In this document: positions 23,400 through 32,497 of the stretch, piece after piece
How positions within the stretch are numbered: position 1 is the stretch's first letter
Layout: the number at the start of each line of letters is the position of its first letter
From: Pseudomonadota bacterium
GTDB lineage: Bacteria; Myxococcota_A; Polyangia; Haliangiales; Haliangiaceae
Reading direction: 5' to 3'
Assembly (NCBI GenBank): GCA_022360315.1
Contig: JAKSDA010000394.1
Span: 1 to 32,497, forward strand
Length of the DNA: 32,497 bases
The notes under the pieces: generated by a model
Told to the model about the DNA's origin: nothing
Database searches by the model: none
The model's input: the letters and a program-made list of their open reading frames with translations, nothing else
Translations under genes and position numbers: made by a program

Positions 23400-24659
23400 T
23401 TAGCCCTGGCCCGGACTGAGCATGGCGTCGATGAATTCGTCGTTGGTATCGGTCTGGGCCAGCTTGCCGCGCAAGAACTCCAGCGAGTCGACCACATTGA
23501 GCGGGTGCAGCAGTTCGCGCAGGGCCCGTACCGGATTGAGCACCCGATCGTCGAGCAGAAGCTCCTCCTTGCGGGTGCCCGATTTATTGATGTCCAGGCA
23601 CGGAAAGATGCGCTTTTCCATCAGCTTGCGGTCGAGGTGAATCTCGCAGTTGCCGGTGCCCTTGAATTCCTCGAAGATGACCTCGTCCATGCGCGAGCCG
23701 GTATCGATGAGCGCAGTCGCGATGATGCTGATCGAGCCGCCTTCCTCGAGATTGCGCGCGGCCCCGAAGAATCGCTTGGGCTTTTGCAGGGCATTGGAGT
23801 CCACACCGCCGGACAGGATCTTGCCCGACGAGGGAACCACCGTGTTGTAGGCCCGGGCCAATCGGGTGATCGAATCGAGCAGAATGACCACATCCTTGCG
23901 GTTTTCGGCCAGGCGTTTGGCTTTCTCGATGACGATCTCGGCGACCTGAACGTGACGGGATGGCGGCTCGTCAAAGGTCGAGGAAATGACCTCGCCCTTG
24001 ACCGTACGGCGCATGTCAGTCACTTCCTCGGGACGTTCGTCGATGAGCAAGACGATCATGATCGTCTCGGGATGGTTGTTTTCGATCGCATGCGCCACAT
24101 CCTGCAGCAACATGGTCTTGCCGGCCCGCGGCGGCGACACGATGAGACAACGCTGCCCCTTGCCGAGTGGACACAGAAGGTCGATGATCCGGGTCGATAT
24201 GTTCTTTGTGTTGTACTCGAGCTGGAATTTATCCATCGGGTACAACGGAGTGAGATTATCGAATAGGATTTTATTGCGCCGCTGGTCGGGCTGCTCGGCG
24301 TTGATCCGGTGCACCTTGAGCAGGGCGAAGTAGCGCTCCGATTCCTTGGGCGGCCGAATCTGGCCGCCGATGGTATCCCCGGTGCGCAGATTGAAACGGC
24401 GGATCTGCGACGGCGAGACGTAAATATCGTCGGCACCGGGCAGGTAATTATAGTCAGGGGCGCGCAAGAACCCGAAACCATCGGGCAGAATCTCGATCAC
24501 CCCTTCGGCGGTGATCTCCTCGCGACGCTCGCCCTTGGCCTTGAGAATGGCGAAAATGAGCTCCTGCCGCCGCATACTCCCGGTGCCGTCGATACGCAGC
24601 GAATCGGCAGTTTGAGCGAGATCTTTTATGCTCTTGCGCTTGAGTTCGGAGAGATCCAT
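23400..24659 (-). CDS. rho: Transcription termination factor Rho
   Basis: The ring-shaped helicase ends transcripts and releases RNA polymerase using ATP. The product has 419 residues from ATG 24659, with AAGGAG about 11 bases upstream. Starts further upstream are disfavoured because MDLSELKRKS is the usual N-terminus. The RNA-binding cold-shock-like domain contains GFGFLRAPDYNYLPGADDIYVSPSQIRRFNLRTGD (61-95). The ATPase domain has Walker A SPPRAGKT (175-182) and Walker B DVVILLDSITRLAR (256-269). The later SSGKILSGGVDSNAL (Q-loop/R-loop region) and a MDEVIFEEFKGTGN motif complete the family. A strong promoter with a palindrome in its spacer lies about 150 bp upstream. The leader has no attenuator that could be recognised. 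Confidence 0.98.
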   Translation of the reverse strand: MDLSELKRKSIKDLAQTADSLRIDGTGSMRRQELIFAILKAKGERREEITAEGVIEILPDGFGFLRAPDYNYLPGADDIYVSPSQIRRFNLRTGDTIGGQIRPPKESERYFALLKVHRINAEQPDQRRNKILFDNLTPLYPMDKFQLEYNTKNISTRIIDLLCPLGKGQRCLIVSPPRAGKTMLLQDVAHAIENNHPETIMIVLLIDERPEEVTDMRRTVKGEVISSTFDEPPSRHVQVAEIVIEKAKRLAENRKDVVILLDSITRLARAYNTVVPSSGKILSGGVDSNALQKPKRFFGAARNLEEGGSISIIATALIDTGSRMDEVIFEEFKGTGNCEIHLDRKLMEKRIFPCLDINKSGTRKEELLLDDRVLNPVRALRELLHPLNVVDSLEFLRGKLAQTDTNDEFIDAMLSPGQG

Positions 24660-24811
24660 GAGAGGTGGCTCCTTACGACGCGTCGGCTGGCGAGCGTGCA
24701 AAGAACGAATAAACGTCGGGCTGCCCCGGGTTTGTTGGGGTTGTTGGTATATCTACGGCTGTTCGGGAACGCGTGGAGCAAGAACGCTTGCGCGGGAATC
24801 TATCCCGTAGA

Positions 24812-24839
24812 GTTAAAATTTCTTGGCAAGAAGTGTCAA
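24812..24839 (-). promoter_or_regulatory. Rho promoter with an operator-like palindrome in the spacer
   Basis: On the minus strand a perfect TTGACA (24839-24834) is followed 16 bases later by TTTAAC (24817-24812). The palindrome TTCTTG-G-CAAGAA (24820-24832) occupies most of the spacer between the two boxes, an ideal place for a repressor. It lies in the 228-bp region divergent to the acylphosphatase gene. The leader would be about 145 nt. No binding protein is assigned. Confidence 0.5.
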
Positions 24840-24902
24840 GGTATTTGGCGCCCGAACACCATTTCCGCTCCCAAGTGAACACCAAAGATGGGAAACCACC
24901 GC

Positions 24903-25190
24903 ATGACACCACCGAGGATCGAACGAGTCAAGCTGCAGGTGAAGGGCCGGGTACAAGGCGTCTACTATCGAGCCTCGACCCTCGAGCAAGCCCGTTCTCT
25001 GCGCCTGGCCGGCTGGGTCCGCAACACCGCCTCCGGCGACGTCGAAATCGAGGCTGAAGGCCCTTCCGATGCCGTCGCCGAGCTGATCGCCTGGTGCCGA
25101 CAGGGCCCACCCCATGCACGCGTCCGCGACGTCGCTGTCGAATTCATCCCGGCTCGAGGAGATCTCGGCGAATTCGAAATCCGCTACTGA
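24903..25190 (+). CDS. acyP: Acylphosphatase
   Basis: It hydrolyses acyl phosphates such as carbamoyl phosphate. The product has 95 residues from ATG 24903; ATG 24888 (100 residues) is the alternative. The family signature is complete: VKGRVQGVYYRASTLEQARSLRLAGWVRNTASGDVEIEAEG, with catalytic Arg in GVYYR and Asn in GWVRN, followed by an amphipathic helix (AVAELIAWCRQGPPHARV). It is a small cytosolic alpha/beta sandwich. It is divergent from rho. GGGA lies about 10 bases before 24903. Confidence 0.93.
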   Translation: MTPPRIERVKLQVKGRVQGVYYRASTLEQARSLRLAGWVRNTASGDVEIEAEGPSDAVAELIAWCRQGPPHARVRDVAVEFIPARGDLGEFEIRY

Positions 25191-25254
25191 CACTGCTCTG
25201 GCTGACGCACCGCAATAGCGCAGCTCGCCGCCCGGACAACCGCCCCGCAACCGA

Positions 25255-25277
25255 TGCACTACCGATTACGTAGTGCA
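25255..25277. promoter_or_regulatory. 8-bp inverted repeat in the acyP / coiled-coil gene gap
   Basis: TGCACTAC-CGATTAC-GTAGTGCA is a perfect 8-bp inverted repeat in the 146-bp gap. It could be an operator or a weak terminator for acyP; there is no T-run. No protein is linked to it. Confidence 0.35.
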
Positions 25278-25336
25278 AATCTGGCAGGCACAGAACGAGA
25301 AGTGATGGCGAACGAATGGTATAAGAATCGCCGCTC

Positions 25337-26287
25337 ATGGCACAGCACGACGGATTGCACAACCCTTCTGCTCGACCCTCCAACCCGGCAACTGAGGATG
25401 GTTCAAAATCCCCTATCGCGGGTTATTTGACCTTGCGCGACGATAGCGGAAACCCCCGCGAATTCGCCGTGCTCCCGGTTGCAGGGCGATCGCCGAAAGA
25501 CGGGATTCCCACGGTGAGCTGGCTCATCGCCCGGGCGATCGACAACCACGCTGAGCACGCGCGCGACCTCGAGCGCGCTCTGGCCGACGCCGATGCCTAC
25601 AGCGACGAGTTGCGGGTCGAGCGAGATGATGCGATCGCCGAGGCGCAGTCGCAGCGCGAGCTCGTGGCCTCGCTGCAATCCCGCTTGGAGGCGTTGAATG
25701 CCGAGCTCAAGGAGTGGAGAAAGCGGGCCTCGGTCGCCGAAGGGCAGCTATTGGGTGCCCATTTGAAACAATCCGAGGCTGCCGACCGCGATGTCGATCG
25801 AGATGCAGAGGGCGATACAGAGCGAGGCGCAGAGCCCGATGCCCCGGGCGACGAGGTCGTATTGGGGCCGGATGCTGCAACGGCGGGTGCCCTCGAGGGG
25901 GAGGATGGCCTGGCCGATGCGCAGGACAAGCTGGCTCGAGTCACCGATAATTGGCTCCAGGCCGAGGCCAAGTGCGACTCTGCCTGGCGGCGGGTCGGCG
26001 AGATCCAGGCCGAACTGGATCAATTCCGCGAGCAGTCGATCGCCCGCTCAGCCAGGCAACGACGCGATGCTCAGCTGGACATGGCCAGAGCCATGGAGCA
26101 GGCCTCGCTCAAACTGGTCGGGGTCAAGGAGCAACTCCGACGCAGCGAGGAGCAATGCCAGGAACTCAAAAGCAAGCTCGCGCAGGCCGAGACCGACCAC
26201 GCTGTGCTGGAAACGCGGCTAGCCGCCGTCGAGACGGCTCGCGCCGAGCTCGAAGCCAAAATGCGTAATATTGGTCGTACCAGGTGA
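25337..26287 (+). CDS. Coiled-coil protein of unknown function
   Basis: The product has 316 residues from ATG 25337. The first 60 residues form a small domain (PIAGYLTLRDDSGNPREFAVLPVAG). Residues ~70-145 are a long predicted coiled coil (HARDLERALADADAYSDELRVERD...SLQSRLEALNAELKEWRKRA). An acidic low-complexity stretch follows (~147-188, rich in Asp/Glu/Ala), then a second coiled coil (~190-310). No signal peptide or TM segment is seen, so it is probably cytosolic. It may be a scaffold or cytoskeletal-like protein. It ends 46 bp from the convergent dapB. Confidence 0.75.
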   Translation: MAQHDGLHNPSARPSNPATEDGSKSPIAGYLTLRDDSGNPREFAVLPVAGRSPKDGIPTVSWLIARAIDNHAEHARDLERALADADAYSDELRVERDDAIAEAQSQRELVASLQSRLEALNAELKEWRKRASVAEGQLLGAHLKQSEAADRDVDRDAEGDTERGAEPDAPGDEVVLGPDAATAGALEGEDGLADAQDKLARVTDNWLQAEAKCDSAWRRVGEIQAELDQFREQSIARSARQRRDAQLDMARAMEQASLKLVGVKEQLRRSEEQCQELKSKLAQAETDHAVLETRLAAVETARAELEAKMRNIGRTR

Positions 26288-26333
26288 GCCGGATACGAGT
26301 CGGAACGGACCAGGTGAGATTCTGGCGACGGTT

Positions 26334-27113
26334 CTACAGATCGAGCACGTGATTCATGTCGTAGCGTCCTGCCGGTTGTCCGGCGACCCATCGCGCGGCG
26401 TGCAGTGCTCCCTGGGCAAAGATCCGGCGCGAGCCGGAGCGGTGAGTGAGCTCGAGTCGTTCGTTGGGCCCGAGAAAATACACCGTGTGTTCGCCGGCCA
26501 CATCGCCGCCGCGCACCGCCATAACTCCGATCTCGTCGGGTGAACGGGCACCCACGTCGCCTTCGCGGGTGGGTCGATTGCGCAGAGATGTGCCGCGTCC
26601 CGCCACCAGGGACTCGGCCAGTGCCAGTGCGGTACCCGAGGGAGCGTCGCGCTTGTGCTTGTGGTGGATCTCGACGATCTCGAGGTCGAACTCGGGCCCG
26701 AGGGCACGGGCTGCCCGTTTGACCAGGCCGCTGAGAACATTGACGCCGAGCGAGAAATTGGCCGCGACCACGACCGGGGCGTGTGTGGCCAGTTCGTCGA
26801 TCGCGCGATCGGTTGCCGGGTCGAGCCCGGTGGTTCCGATCACGCCGGCGACTCGGTGTGCTCGCGCGGCCTGAGCGGCGAGTCGTGTCGATTCGGGGGT
26901 GGTGAAATCGATGTAGACATCGGCCCGGGTCAGGCCGGCATCGAGATCCGAGGTCACGACCACGCCGGGTACCACCTCGCGACCGATGAGTGGGCTATCG
27001 GGGGCGTCGACTGCACTGACGATCGCAGTATCGGGATCGCAGTGATCGCCGACCAGTTCGATGACCAGGCGCCCCATGCGGCCGCTGGGACCGAGCACAG
27101 CGAGCCGGATCAC
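26334..27113 (-). CDS. dapB: 4-hydroxy-tetrahydrodipicolinate reductase
   Basis: It reduces 4-hydroxy-tetrahydrodipicolinate to tetrahydrodipicolinate with NAD(P)H in the lysine/diaminopimelate pathway. The start is GTG 27113, overlapping the dapA stop (GTGA), and the product has 259 residues. The Rossmann loop is GPSGRMGR (8-15). IDFTTPE (68-74) and GTTG (93-96) follow, then the substrate and catalytic stretch EIHHKHKRDAPSGTALA (148-163) with catalytic His150/His151 and Lys154. The coupling with dapA is typical of a diaminopimelate operon. An open frame extends to 27335, but it has no family homology there. Confidence 0.97.
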   Translation of the reverse strand: MIRLAVLGPSGRMGRLVIELVGDHCDPDTAIVSAVDAPDSPLIGREVVPGVVVTSDLDAGLTRADVYIDFTTPESTRLAAQAARAHRVAGVIGTTGLDPATDRAIDELATHAPVVVAANFSLGVNVLSGLVKRAARALGPEFDLEIVEIHHKHKRDAPSGTALALAESLVAGRGTSLRNRPTREGDVGARSPDEIGVMAVRGGDVAGEHTVYFLGPNERLELTHRSGSRRIFAQGALHAARWVAGQPAGRYDMNHVLDL

Positions 27114-27985
27114 AACAGCCCCTGATCGGCCAGTTGTCGGCGCAGGGCTTCTTTGAGCTGATCCGAGCAGGGACAGAGCGGCAGGCGAATATCGGGCTGG
27201 ATCTTGCCGAGCAGAGCCAGGGCTGCTTTGACCGGAATGGGACTGCTCTCGACGAAGAGAAGCCGGGTTAGCGGTTGGATGTGAAAATGCAGCTCGCGCG
27301 CCCGGTCCCACGCACCGTCGCGAGCGGCTCGCCACATTTTGGCCATGATGCCGGGTATCAGGTTGGACACCACCGAGATGACCCCGCGGCCACCCACGGC
27401 GTAGAGGGCGAATGCAGTGAAGTCGTCACCGGATAGAAGGGTGATCGAATCGCCGCATAGCTCGACGATGCGGGTGGCCCGGATAACGTCGCCGGTCGCT
27501 TCTTTGATCGCCACGATGTTGTCGATCTCGGCCAGTCGAGCGACGGTTTCGGGCAGCAGATCGCACGAGGTCCGGCCCGGGACGTTGTACAGAACCACCG
27601 GCAGCTCGGTCTCGTTGGCGATGGTGGCGAAGTGTTGATAGAGCCCTTCCTGGGTCGGCTTGTTGTAATACGGGGTGACCTGAAGCAGTCCGTCGGCGCC
27701 GGCTTCTGCGCTGGCCAGGCTGAGTTCGAGCGCTTCGATGGTCGAGTTGCCACCGGCCCCCGCAATGACCGGGACGCGTTTTTTGGCCACCTCGACGAAG
27801 TGTTGGATGACCTGTTTGTGCTCGCGCATGTCGAGGGTGGCCGACTCGCCGGTAGTACCGACTGCGACCAAACCGTCGATGCCCGCCGCGATCTGATCCT
27901 CGATCAGATTGCCGAGCGCGTCGAAGTCGACGTCGCCGTTGCGCATGGGCGTGACCAATGCCGTCATTACACCTTCGATTTTCAT
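27110..27985 (-). CDS. dapA: 4-hydroxy-tetrahydrodipicolinate synthase
   Basis: It condenses pyruvate with aspartate semialdehyde at the start of the lysine/diaminopimelate branch. The product has 291 residues from ATG 27985, with GAGGAG 6 bases upstream. The TIM-barrel motifs are GTTGE (43-47), YYNKP (106-110), VLYNVPGR (Tyr133), and the Schiff-base Lys161 in AIKEATGD, followed by LSGDD. It lies 55 bp after ribF and overlaps dapB by 4 bases, forming a ribF-dapA-dapB run. Confidence is very high. Confidence 0.97.
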   Translation of the reverse strand: MKIEGVMTALVTPMRNGDVDFDALGNLIEDQIAAGIDGLVAVGTTGESATLDMREHKQVIQHFVEVAKKRVPVIAGAGGNSTIEALELSLASAEAGADGLLQVTPYYNKPTQEGLYQHFATIANETELPVVLYNVPGRTSCDLLPETVARLAEIDNIVAIKEATGDVIRATRIVELCGDSITLLSGDDFTAFALYAVGGRGVISVVSNLIPGIMAKMWRAARDGAWDRARELHFHIQPLTRLLFVESSPIPVKAALALLGKIQPDIRLPLCPCSDQLKEALRRQLADQGLL

Positions 27986-28040
27986 GGCAGCTCCTCAGGG
28001 TGTCGCGGCGTTCTCGGCGCCGGATCCGATGCCCGTATTT

Positions 28041-29069
<1,029 letters not shown>

Positions 29070-29393
29070 GCCGGCCGACCTTACGAATCAGAACCAGCCC
29101 GCGCAAGTCAAGAATGGAATGGGCCACGGGCCCATGTCCGCGGCCCATGGTGTTCGGGGAAACCGGTTTTTTCGGTGCTGCACGCGGCCCGACGGAGAGC
29201 TTTTGCAAGCTCTGCCAGGCCGGTCGAAACCCAGTTACCGGATGCGGACCGGGATCGGGCTGGACGCGTTTCTCGGTTGACATGATGCCGGGCAGACATA
29301 GACTACCGGCGTTTTGTTCGGTGAATGACGTTTGGTCGACAAAAGGCCGTTCGTGTATACATCGTGCCATAGCAAATAGGAGATACCCAAAGA
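29070..29393. other. 324-bp divergent region between ribF and the glycosidase-like lipoprotein
   Basis: No gene is supported. Two hairpins occur: ATGGGCC-ACG-GGCCCAT (29119-29135) and AGAGCTT-TTGC-AAGCTCT (29196-29213). On the plus strand TTGGTC (29332-29337) and TATACA (29356-29361) are 18 bases apart and could be the promoter of the gene at 29394. The latter gene also has AGGAGA before its ATG. No riboswitch was recognised. Confidence 0.4.
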
Positions 29394-31601
29394 ATGCTGG
29401 AGAAAATACCACTTCTCGCAGTTGTGATGGTGACTTGTTCGGTGATCGCATCGTGCGGGGACGCCGACGACGACAACGGGCCCGGGCCGCTCGGCGCAGA
29501 TCCCACCGATAGGAGCAACTTCGAGGAGCCTGCCGGCCAACAACAACTCGCATTTGGTGTACAGGAGGGCAACATACGCAACTATTTCTACCGGCGGGGT
29601 CCGGTTGCGGCCCATTTGCTGACCAGGTCGGGCAACCAGCCGCGCATTATTGTCGCCTTTCCGGCCGGCAACCAGGGCATGGGAGTGTGGTTTCGCGAGC
29701 TCGACAGGGAAGCCGAATTTTGGGCTGGAGACTGGGGTACGGTGGGCAGCGGCGGCGGCGTCGAGGGGGTTGTTCGCAAGGCGAGAGATGCCGCCGAAAA
29801 ACCGATGCGGGGGATTCGGACCACCGTGCAGAGCGAGGCCACGAGTGTGCGGGTAGAATTTGCCATGATGGGCAATGTCCGCTCGCTGCGCGACTATTTA
29901 TACGGTTTCGACTTTTCGACCGCACCCGAACTTACCAACAACAAAATCGACGTGGTCGCCGGCCACGACGTGGTCGCGGTGTCGCGCACCCAGATCGGCG
30001 GCGACTACCACATGGAGCTCTTATTGAAAGGGTTGGACGGCACCGAACTGGTCGACAACAACGGCACGATCGTCATCTTCAACAAGGCCGGTATCAAGTT
30101 CGACCTCATCGCGCTCACCGACGACGATCCGCTCACTCCGATCGAAAAAACAGATCTCTTCAACCAGACGCCGGCTGATAGCTTCGAGCTCGATGCGCTG
30201 GCGTTTTTGTCCTACGCGGAAAAACTCCAGGCCGGTTCCTGGCGTTTTCTGAGCTATTTTGGCCGCGATACCCTGCTCTCGCTGCGCATGCTGATGGCCG
30301 AGTTAACATTCCCGGTCATCGAGGCCGGTCTGAGTTCGGTCATCGAGCGCATCAACTTGACAGAAGACATCGAAGACCCGACCTTCGGCTTCGCGATCGA
30401 CATCGGTGACATTGCCCACGAGGAAGAGCTGGCCGACTTTGCCGCCTACCGGAACAGCAAGGAGGCATCTCCCCCCGCGGATCTGCGAACCCCGCGCTAC
30501 GACTACAAGATGATCGATGACGACTTCATCCTGGCGCCGGTTCTGGCCGAGTATTTTGCCGATTATCCGGCCAGTTTTGATGGATTTATGGCCCGGATGC
30601 GAACGTCGGATAACAAGACCTACCAAGAGGCCATCGAGGCCAATTTGCAGCTGGTGCTCGATCGGGCCACGCCGTACATGAGTGGTGCCAGCCCGGACAA
30701 TCTGGTCGCGCTCAAAAGCGGTGTTCCGGTCGGCGAGTGGCGCGATTCCACCGAGGGACTGGGGTATGGCCGGGTTGCGTTCAACGTCAACGTCGCCCTG
30801 GTTCCGGCCGCTCTGAAGGCCGCGGTAGACCTCTACACCCGGTTCCAGAACAGCGCCAAAGCGGCCGAGGCCGAGGCGCTGGTCGCGGCCTGGGTCGACA
30901 TCGATCAGCATTTCCTGATCGATACCGTGACCGGGGCCCAGGCCAGGGAGCTGGTAACCTCGTATGCTGGCGAGATCGCGCTCGACAACTCGGTTGTCAG
31001 CCAGATTCCCAATGATGAGAACCTCGAATACTACGCCATTGCGCTCGATGATGACGGCAACAAGATCCCGATCATGCACAGCGATCACGGCTTTGTGATG
31101 TTATTTACCGACCCCGACGAGGCCTATTTGAAGCGGATTGCCAGGTCGATAACCCGCACGTTTCCGGCCGGACTCTTTTCCGACGTCGGTGTCATGGTGG
31201 CCAATCCCGCTCTGGCTGGCGATGCCACGGTCACCGTTCCGGGGGGTAGTACCGTCAAGCTGACCAGTATCTTCACCAACTCGCATTATCACGGCACAGT
31301 GGTGTGGTCCTGGCAGCAGGCCATGCTGGCTGCGGGCATACGGCGTCAGCTGGACGAACGCAGCGATGATCTGCAGATCGGCACGGTCGCTGCGCTCGCC
31401 AAGGCCGAGTGCGATCTGTGGGCGACCATCGACAAGGCCAACCAGGTTCGCGCCGGCGAACTGTGGACCTGGGACGCGGTCGGCGGCAAGCCGCAGTATC
31501 GCTTCTTTGGTTATAACCGCAGCAACGACACCGAAGAATCCAATGCGGCTCAGCTGTGGAGCACGGTGTATCTGGTCGTGAAACCCCCCGCACAGTGTTG
31601 A
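29394..31601 (+). CDS. Lipoprotein resembling an (alpha/alpha)6-barrel glycosidase
   Basis: The product has 735 residues from ATG 29394, with AGGAGA 9-10 bases upstream. A lipoprotein signal ends at VIASC (Cys21) and an acidic linker follows. From residue ~260 it shows GSWRFLSYFGRDTLLSLRMLM (281-301), resembling the GRDT region of amylo-alpha-1,6-glucosidases (GH133) and related barrels. GEWRDSTEGLGYGRVAFNVNVALVPAAL (near 447) and HYHGTVVWSWQQAM (near 631) also match the barrel pattern of such enzymes. The N-terminal ~260 residues look beta-rich. It may act on an alpha-glucan or other oligosaccharide outside the cell. The match is by motif only, so this is tentative. It ends 21 bp before moaC. 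Confidence 0.55.
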   Translation: MLEKIPLLAVVMVTCSVIASCGDADDDNGPGPLGADPTDRSNFEEPAGQQQLAFGVQEGNIRNYFYRRGPVAAHLLTRSGNQPRIIVAFPAGNQGMGVWFRELDREAEFWAGDWGTVGSGGGVEGVVRKARDAAEKPMRGIRTTVQSEATSVRVEFAMMGNVRSLRDYLYGFDFSTAPELTNNKIDVVAGHDVVAVSRTQIGGDYHMELLLKGLDGTELVDNNGTIVIFNKAGIKFDLIALTDDDPLTPIEKTDLFNQTPADSFELDALAFLSYAEKLQAGSWRFLSYFGRDTLLSLRMLMAELTFPVIEAGLSSVIERINLTEDIEDPTFGFAIDIGDIAHEEELADFAAYRNSKEASPPADLRTPRYDYKMIDDDFILAPVLAEYFADYPASFDGFMARMRTSDNKTYQEAIEANLQLVLDRATPYMSGASPDNLVALKSGVPVGEWRDSTEGLGYGRVAFNVNVALVPAALKAAVDLYTRFQNSAKAAEAEALVAAWVDIDQHFLIDTVTGAQARELVTSYAGEIALDNSVVSQIPNDENLEYYAIALDDDGNKIPIMHSDHGFVMLFTDPDEAYLKRIARSITRTFPAGLFSDVGVMVANPALAGDATVTVPGGSTVKLTSIFTNSHYHGTVVWSWQQAMLAAGIRRQLDERSDDLQIGTVAALAKAECDLWATIDKANQVRAGELWTWDAVGGKPQYRFFGYNRSNDTEESNAAQLWSTVYLVVKPPAQC

Positions 31602-31622
31602 GTCTGCCACCGTGGGTTGTTT

Positions 31623-32117
31623 ATGAGCGAGTTTACTCATTTCGATGAGCAGGGCCGGGCGCGCATGGTCGACGTGAGCGGCAAGGGCGAGACCGAACGA
31701 GTGGCAGTGGCCAGCGGTCGGGTCGTCATGCGCGCCGACACTGCCGATCTGATCAGCGAGGGCAAGATCGGCAAGGGCGATGTGCTGGGCGTGGCCCGCA
31801 TCGCGGGCATTCAGGGCTTGAAGCGCACATCCGAGCTGATACCGCTGTGCCATCCATTGCGCGTCACCGGCGTGCATCTCGAACTCACCGTGCACAAGGG
31901 CGAGCCCGCCTGGGTCGCCATCGAGGCCACTGTGCGCGCGCGGGATCGCACCGGGGTCGAAATGGAAGCGCTGACCGCAGTATCGGTTGCGGCCCTGACC
32001 ATTTACGACATGTGCAAGGCAGTCGATCGCAGCATGTCCATCACCGATGTGCGCCTCGAATCCAAGCGCGGCGGCAAATCCGGTGATTGGCAACGCGCGC
32101 CCGAGCCCGGGCAATAG
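31623..32117 (+). CDS. moaC: Cyclic pyranopterin monophosphate synthase
   Basis: It makes cPMP, the first stable intermediate of molybdenum cofactor, from the MoaA product. The product has 164 residues from ATG 31623; an in-frame TTG at 31617 is less likely. Family motifs are RMVDVSGK (14-21), KGDVLGVARIAGIQGLKRTS (51-70), ELIPLCHPL (71-79), GVEMEALTA (111-119), DMCKAVD (129-135) and KRGGKSG (148-154). These cover the catalytic Lys and Asp of DMCKAVD. It follows the glycosidase-like gene by 21 bp and may share its transcript. No other moa gene lies within the window. Confidence 0.96.
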   Translation: MSEFTHFDEQGRARMVDVSGKGETERVAVASGRVVMRADTADLISEGKIGKGDVLGVARIAGIQGLKRTSELIPLCHPLRVTGVHLELTVHKGEPAWVAIEATVRARDRTGVEMEALTAVSVAALTIYDMCKAVDRSMSITDVRLESKRGGKSGDWQRAPEPGQ

Positions 32118-32324
32118 CCGAACGTCGTCTCTCCCCGGCGCCTGTGCGGCGCTGGCGACGCCGCCGAACGCACCGGCGGCCCGGGGCCGATGCGGCCGGG
32201 AATATGGTCGTACCCTCGTGATCCCGATGACGCCAGCGATTGCCATCACTGGATGCATCGCCATCACGCAGTGACGTCAGATGACCTCGCCGAGCGCAGA
32301 GTCCATCTCGAAAAGACCAACAAT
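32118..32324. other. Intergenic, no gene seen
   Basis: The 207 bp after moaC are GC-rich, with patches such as CCGGCGGCCCGGGGCCG, but hold no convincing gene or terminator. The following 173 bp contain the structured repeat described separately. Confidence 0.4.
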
Positions 32325-32497
32325 GACCCCCCGGCGTTCTCGCCGGTCCGCTGGAGCCCAACGAGCAAGGGTCAAGCGGTCTGGCCTGTGGTCCTGGGAC
32401 TGCAAGCCAGGACATTTTTTGACCGGCCCGATCACTGCAGGGTCCTGGCAAGGACCCTCGGGCGTTCTCGCCGGTCCGCTGGAGTCCAACGAGCAAG
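32325..32497. repeat. Structured direct repeat of 45 bp with a 128-bp period, running off the window
   Basis: Copies at 32325-32369 and 32453-32497 share a core of 37 bp (32333-32369 and 32461-32497) with a single C/T difference. Each core has GGCG-TTCT-CGCC hairpin sequence followed by GGTCCGCTGGAG and CCAACGAGCAAG. The 83 bp between them form further hairpins, including AGGGTCCT-GGCA-AGGACCCT (32439-32458). The period of 128 is not divisible by 3, so it is not a protein repeat. The second copy touches the window edge, so more copies may follow. Confidence 0.75.
32391..32420 (+). terminator. Intrinsic-terminator-like hairpin inside the repeat
   Basis: GTCCTGG (32391-32397), loop GACTGCAAG, CCAGGAC (32407-32413), then ATTTTTT (32414-32420). 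An outer pair GGTCAA/TTGACC (32370-32375 / 32419-32424) could extend the structure. On the plus strand it would end transcripts entering from moaC or from an RNA starting within the repeat. Confidence 0.55.

Noticed and set aside
29070..29393. FMN riboswitch upstream of ribF
   Set aside because: No conserved RFN-type sequence blocks were recognised; only simple hairpins are present.
32333..32497. Possible CRISPR array (37-bp repeat)
   Set aside because: Only two copies are visible and the intervening segment is about 90 bp, too long for a CRISPR spacer. No cas gene is near.

Overview
The window is GC-rich, densely coded bacterial DNA. Its gene content suggests a delta-proteobacterial lineage, most likely Myxococcota (Haliangium/Nannocystis-like). 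The pointers are a very large Ser/Thr kinase with a degenerate cyclase-like module and an AAA ATPase, archaeal/eukaryotic-type single-chain glycyl- and prolyl-tRNA synthetases, several lipoproteins, PhoD, and an ECF sigma factor paired with a CHAT-like protein. The assignment rests on gene content only. No tRNA, rRNA or CRISPR array is visible.

Region 1 (1-8.9 kb): the 3' end of a repeat-type exported protein, a convergent PknK-like kinase (-), then divergent glyQS (-) and proS (+). A 159-bp MITE-like element has landed exactly in the proS stop codon. It is followed by a DUF3592-like membrane protein and an FMN-dependent alpha-hydroxy-acid oxidase.

Region 2 (8.9-17.3 kb, accessory): a Tat-exported PhoD phosphatase, an AT-richer lipoprotein metallophosphoesterase with a coiled-coil insertion, and on the minus strand a two-gene operon of an ECF sigma factor and a CHAT-like protein whose usual catalytic His and Cys are not found. 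A small membrane protein and a LysR regulator follow. The LysR upstream region carries a 28-bp inverted repeat.

Region 3 (17.3-25.2 kb): a 69-aa protein, an XRE-cupin regulator divergent from azlC-azlD (amino-acid export), aspS, a translationally coupled pair (exported protein of unknown function plus an alpha/beta-hydrolase-like protein), rho (-), and a divergent acylphosphatase.

Region 4 (25.2-32.5 kb): a coiled-coil protein, the minus-strand run ribF-dapA-dapB (FAD and lysine/diaminopimelate synthesis), a lipoprotein resembling (alpha/alpha)6-barrel glycosidases, moaC, and at the right edge a structured direct repeat with a 128-bp period that contains an intrinsic-terminator-like hairpin and runs off the window.

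The best candidate for an undescribed system is the ECF sigma / CHAT-like operon at 14.0-15.5 kb. The proS-stop MITE and the structured repeat at the right edge are the next most notable signals.
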